Source: Semisulcospira habei (Eukaryota > Mollusca > Gastropoda > Semisulcospiridae). From it: a stretch of DNA of 64,000 nt. The stretch is from contig BTPG01000002.1 in NCBI GenBank assembly GCA_036245525.1, forward strand, positions 163,643,876 through 163,707,875. Reading direction: 5' to 3'. The notes beneath the pieces were generated by a model. That model was not told where the DNA came from, searched no databases, and saw nothing but the letters and a program-made list of their open reading frames with translations. Below are positions 58,535 through 64,000 of the stretch, one piece after another. Position numbers and translations under genes: made by a program. The stretch's first letter is position 1. Each line of letters begins with the position of its first letter.

Positions 58535-59166
58535 TGTGTAATCTGTCCACAGTGTACACTAAGTTGAGTGGTATAGCTAAAAGGGAGATCAGAGGAGCAG
58601 ATCCGGTGGAGTGGGGTGGGTTAAGGTGCAGAGGGTGGGTAGGGAGGAGGAGGCGCCAGGAAAAAGAGTTGGGGGTGAAGTGCGGGATACTTGCTGTCAC
58701 GGACCGATGCCGTAGGATGCCGGACCTGCCAAGCTGCTGATCCTGGGCGGATAGGGCTGGAACTGTTTGCACAGGCGGTCAAGCGTGACCACTTGACGGG
58801 CAGACTGCAGCGTCATGATCCAACAGCATCGCCTTGTGTAACCACAGCTGGCATTTGAGTCACGATCCTCCTAAAGTGGTCAGATGGGAGGATTGTCGCC
58901 AGTTACGTCACACAGATAGCAGACATTATAGTGACCAGTGTGGCTAGTTAGTGAAACATGCGGCGTAGAGGCCGAAGAAATTACATAAAACAGTTTTTTT
59001 TACTCACTTGGTGATATGCTGTTTTCACTATACACACTGGCGGTTCGTGAGACAATCTGTAAGCTCACACTCAGTCGCAGTATGTGTTTGATGTCCAGCA
59101 AAGCAAAGCAGTTGAAGTGCACAGCACGTTAGAGTCCGGTATCAAGCACACAATGCACGATGTGAA
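58535..59166. other. Junction sequence between the CR1-like RT fragment and ORF1 region
   Basis: No coding is seen. It could be the 5' UTR of the ORF1-bearing element, which lies on the same strand. Confidence 0.35.
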
Positions 59167-60761
<1,595 letters not shown>

Positions 60762-60925
60762 GTGTAGCTTACGGCTATGTCTATGTGAATGTTATGTACT
60801 GGGACTTTTTTTTTAGAAGAAAATAATGTAAGCTAGCCCCTTTTGCACTTGAATGAAAGGGTACAATTTTCCTTTTTAGTGTGTGTTTTTCACACCCACC
60901 CACCCACCTCCCTCCCCCTCCCCCT

Positions 60926-60933
60926 GAAACAAA

Positions 60934-60972
<39 letters not shown>

Positions 60973-60975
60973 AAA
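60926..60975. repeat. AAAT microsatellite
   Basis: (AAAT)n, about 12 units. Confidence 0.95.
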
Positions 60976-61033
60976 GGAGGTCGGTTTTTCCCGTCACCAA
61001 CGAAAAAGAAAAATAGCTATCCGAAAATCCCGA

Positions 61034-61142
61034 CCCAGTGCGCAAAGGCCATCGGGCCGAGGTCGGCCTCTGTTGGCCCTCGCACAGAAGTGCGAGGGCC
61101 AACGGCGGCCGTCGTCGACCCGATGGCTTTTTGCGCATTGGG
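61034..61142. repeat. H4 palindrome
   Basis: CCCAGTGCGCAAAGGCC to GGCTTTTTGCGCATTGGG; centre CCCTCGCACAGAAGTGCGAG. Confidence 0.9.
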
Positions 61143-61625
61143 GAGAAGCATGCTGTGCGTCGATGTTGATAGCCAGTTTTCAGTTTAAAACAGACTAACA
61201 AAAAAACATGTACAAGAGTCAAGTTTGGGATCACATTGACAAGTGCCGTAGAACGATCCTGTCGCGCCGTATTTGGGGAAATTGTGAGCGGTATATAAGG
61301 GAGATTACAACGGGCTTCAGTTTCACTGTGCTACGTCCATGGAAAGACTAAACTGAATTAGTAGTCCAAAGCTTTGCTTTTCGTGTGCTAATTTTAATAT
61401 TTTAGCTTGTTGAGTGCCAAGAAAATGTGAACACCACCCAACCATCACGGTCTCTCTTCGCTAAGGAGGTCATCACATGGCAGAGAAAAGACACAAGAGG
61501 TTAGATAAATCTTGTCACCGGTCATCATCAATCATTTTCGTCGCAGCTAAGGTTGCGCCGGGACTCCAGCATGGAACTGAATATCATAGGCCGCAAGATA
61601 AAGTGCCAAATCTGGGATTGGCACA

Positions 61626-61725
61626 CCCAGTAGCAAAAGGTCTTCGGGCCCACGACGGCCGCAGTGGGCAAGCGCACAGCCGTGCACATTGCGGTTGTCG
61701 TGGGTCCGAGGACCTTTGCTTACTG
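61626..61725. repeat. H4b palindrome with an empty site elsewhere
   Basis: CCCAGTAGCAAAAGGTCTTC to GGACCTTTGCTTACTG. The flanks match 44690-44760, which lacks the palindrome. Confidence 0.88.
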
Positions 61726-62008
61726 ATAGACAGCGTTTCCGTTTTACAGATCTCGTTCCTATCTTCTCCATGTCAGTGACCTGCAATAGGGTGATATCCG
61801 GGCCGCACGTTGTATTTTGTCTTGAGCTTAGTATAGGCGCTTGCGCGCACGCGGTGGCGCAGTGGATTTGCATTAGTCAAAGCTACTATCAGCGGACCCC
61901 TATGGTTGTATCGCCTCCGTTTTTAGTGGTCTCCGTTTTGTGTGGTCCTATTAGTCTATCAGATGCCCTTCATAGACGATCAGCCGTTTACGAGATAGTG
62001 ATTTTCAT

Positions 62009-63695
62009 CAAAGACAGCAGCGGCCAACTCCTTACGGAAAACACTGCTGTACTAAACAGATGGACTGAGTACTGCCGAGACTTGTATAACTACAAGGCTG
62101 AGCCAGACACCAGCATCCTCCAAAACAACCAGGCTGGGGCCAGGAAGGCCGAAGACCTGCCAGTGTTAGCTGAAGAGGTGGAAACAGCCGTACGCGGCCT
62201 GAAGGGAGGAAAGTCTCCAGGTGTAGACAACGTACCTGCTGAACTGTTGAAACATGGAGGAGAAGTAACAACGAAGGTACTCACTACACTCTGTCAAAAG
62301 ATCTGGGAGCAAAAGAAATGGCCAGTAGAATGGACACAGTCTCTAGTGATCCCGCTCCCCAAGAAAGGAAACCTGAAACAGTGCCAGAACTACAGAACTA
62401 TCAGTCTGATAAGTCACCCTAGCAAAGTAATGCTTAGAATCATTCTCAACCGCCTCAAAACTTTCGCCGAGGAACTGCTGGCAGAAGAACAGGCTGGCTT
62501 CAGAGTTAGAAGAAGCACTGTAGAGCAGATTTTCAACTGCCGCGTCCTGATTGAGAAACATCTGCAGCATCAGCGCGAACTCTACCACAACTTCATTGAT
62601 TTCAGGAAAGCATTTGATCGCGTCTGGCACGACGGACTCTGGCAAGTCATGAGATCGTTCAACATAGAGGAGGGACTGATCCAAATGATAGAAGCGCTTT
62701 ACAAGAACGCCTGCAGCGCGGTTCTACTTAACAATCAGTCAGGCGAGTTCTTCAGGACGACGATCGGTGTCCGTCAAGGATGCCTGCTCTCTCCTGTCCT
62801 TTTCAACATATTCCTGGAGAAGATCATGCAGGAAACCCTCCACGACCACCATACTTCAATCTCTATTGGTGGCAGATCCCTGTGCAATCTTCGATTCGCA
62901 GACGACATTGACCTCATGGCAGGCAGCAATAGTGAGCTTCAAAACCTGACAGACAAACTTTCAAGTAGCGCAGGGTCTTATGGCATGGAGATCAGTACGG
63001 ATAAAAGCAAAGTGATGATCAACACCATAAGCGACAGCAGCAGCAACATTCACATGAACGGCCAGAAGCTAGAAGAGGTCAATAGCTTCAAGTACTTGGG
63101 AGCCACCCTGTCCAAAGACGGTAGTTGCATAGCAGAGATCCGTATCAGGATAGGTACAGCAACATCCGCAATGGCCAGGCTGGACAGGATATGGCGAAGT
63201 AACTCCATCAGCTTCACCATCAAGTACAGGCTTTACAAGTCCCTCGTAGTGTCTATTCTACTCTACGGCTGTGAGACTTGGACACTGCTTGCAGACTCAG
63301 AAAAGAAAATCCAGGCCTTTGAGAACAAATGCCTGAGGAAGTTGCTCCGCATCTCGTACCGCGAGCACAAGACCAACGAATATGTACGGAGCATCGTCAC
63401 TTCCCTGGTGGGCCCACATGAACCCCTTCTGGCAACCGTGAAACGGCGCAAGCTTGCTTGGTTTGGTCACGTGACCCGACACAACACCTTGTCCAAGACT
63501 ATCCTCCAAGGCACTCTCGAAGGAAGTCGTCGGCGAGGTCGTCAGAGAAAGAGTTGGGTCGCAAACATAAAAGAATGGACCGAACTCGAGATGCCAGACT
63601 TGCTTGCCACCGCCCAAAATAGAACTCAGTGGAGAGCACTGTCTGTTGCTGCTGCCTTTCAGTCCCCCCAACGCCCAGTTCGGGCAAGGGACTGA
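62009..63695 (+). pseudogene. RTE-A reverse transcriptase domain, open but lacking its endonuclease
   Basis: Open for about 560 codons from KDSSGQLLTENTAVLNRW to the final PQRPVRARD and TGA at 63693-63695. Motifs: LVIPLPKKGNLKQC, AGFRVRRSTVEQIF (one Gly to Arg change from the 5-kb copy), FIDFRKAFDRVWHDG, GVRQGCLLSPVLFN and LRFADDIDLMAG, all intact. It restores the Tyr codon that is a stop in the 3.6-5.6 kb copy. The open frame extends upstream to 61689 only by chance read-through of flanking DNA. Without endonuclease and promoter it is presumably dead on arrival. Confidence 0.85.
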
Positions 63696-63702
63696 TGATG
63701 AT
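62011..63702 (+). mobile_element. RTE-A non-LTR element, 5'-truncated
   Basis: GATTTTCATCA is duplicated at 62000-62010 and 63703-63713. The insert is the 3' half of RTE-A and ends with GACTGATGATGAT. The short exact duplication and uninterrupted frame suggest a young insertion. Confidence 0.9.
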
Positions 63703-63713
63703 GATTTTCATCA

Positions 63714-64000
63714 GAATAACAAAAGTTTGAGTATATCAAAATGAAGTCTATTATGAATCATATGTAAAAGCACTGCGCACTCATTTTATACCGCCGGAGG
63801 ATGGAAACACTTTTCTGTAGCACATTTTGTTTCCGGCAGTACGCCTGCAGACGCAGCCATTTTCAGTAGTTTACACCGGCCTCATTGTTCCTGTATTCAG
63901 TTGTAGTACCATGCATTATATGTTACTTAAAAAAGATTTCAATTTATTTTAAAGAATATTTCCACACTTAATTATATTAAGAGAAGAAACAATTAAGAAA
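63714..64000. other. No gene seen
   Basis: AT-rich flank after the RTE-A insertion. Confidence 0.45.

Noticed and set aside
61689..62008. N-terminal 107 codons of the open frame leading into RTE-A
   Set aside because: The sequence lies before the target duplication and contains half of an H4b palindrome and a dispersed repeat, so it is chance read-through.

Overview
The window looks like nuclear DNA of an animal, most likely a marine gastropod mollusc. This is inferred from three things: split genes with GT/AG junctions; a short secreted C1q-domain gene with a signal peptide and helical stalk, a family greatly expanded in molluscs; and a repeat load of RTE-like and CR1-like non-LTR elements, a Gypsy remnant, SINEs and long CA/GT tracts. 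I see no rRNA gene, functional tRNA gene, CRISPR array or operon.

Host genes are sparse. An SLC7-type amino-acid transporter exon (198-366), a basic exon (9093-9305) and an acidic terminal exon (12292-12955) lie on the + strand. The last two join in phase. A decayed minisatellite made from the stop-codon region follows the terminal exon. A complete two-exon C1q-domain gene lies on the - strand (25612-24570). Two further ORFs (34.8 kb and 48.2-48.8 kb) are unrecognised.

Most of the rest is mobile DNA. Three RTE-like families occur. RTE-A is at 3.6-5.7 kb (-) and 62.0-63.7 kb (+). RTE-C is at 3.4-3.6 kb (-) and 17.4-20.2 kb (+, broken by two SINEs). RTE-B is at 25.8-30.2 kb and 51.4-54.7 kb (+). 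Two of these insertions are composites inside a single target-site duplication, as expected from template jumping. A Gypsy element with two 213-bp LTRs (20546-23352) has lost protease, RT and most of RNase H. CR1-like pieces occupy 36.8-37.5 kb and, on the - strand, 49.5-60.7 kb, where an SGNH-esterase ORF1 is broken by an RTE-B copy and by a MITE that carries part of a MADF domain.

The most unusual content is a dense set of short, near-perfect palindromes. Three main families (called H1, H2 and H3 here) have TTAA at their ends with CCC/GGG just inside, like piggyBac-type insertions, and they often sit end to end sharing a single TTAA. A fourth, GC-rich family (H4, ends CCCAATGCGC or CCCAGTAAGC) has about eleven copies. 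Two of these lie flush against splice sites of the two multi-exon genes. Larger foldbacks, a dispersed repeat called X here, a 1.2-kb inverted repeat pair at 32-38.8 kb, minisatellites and microsatellites fill most remaining space.
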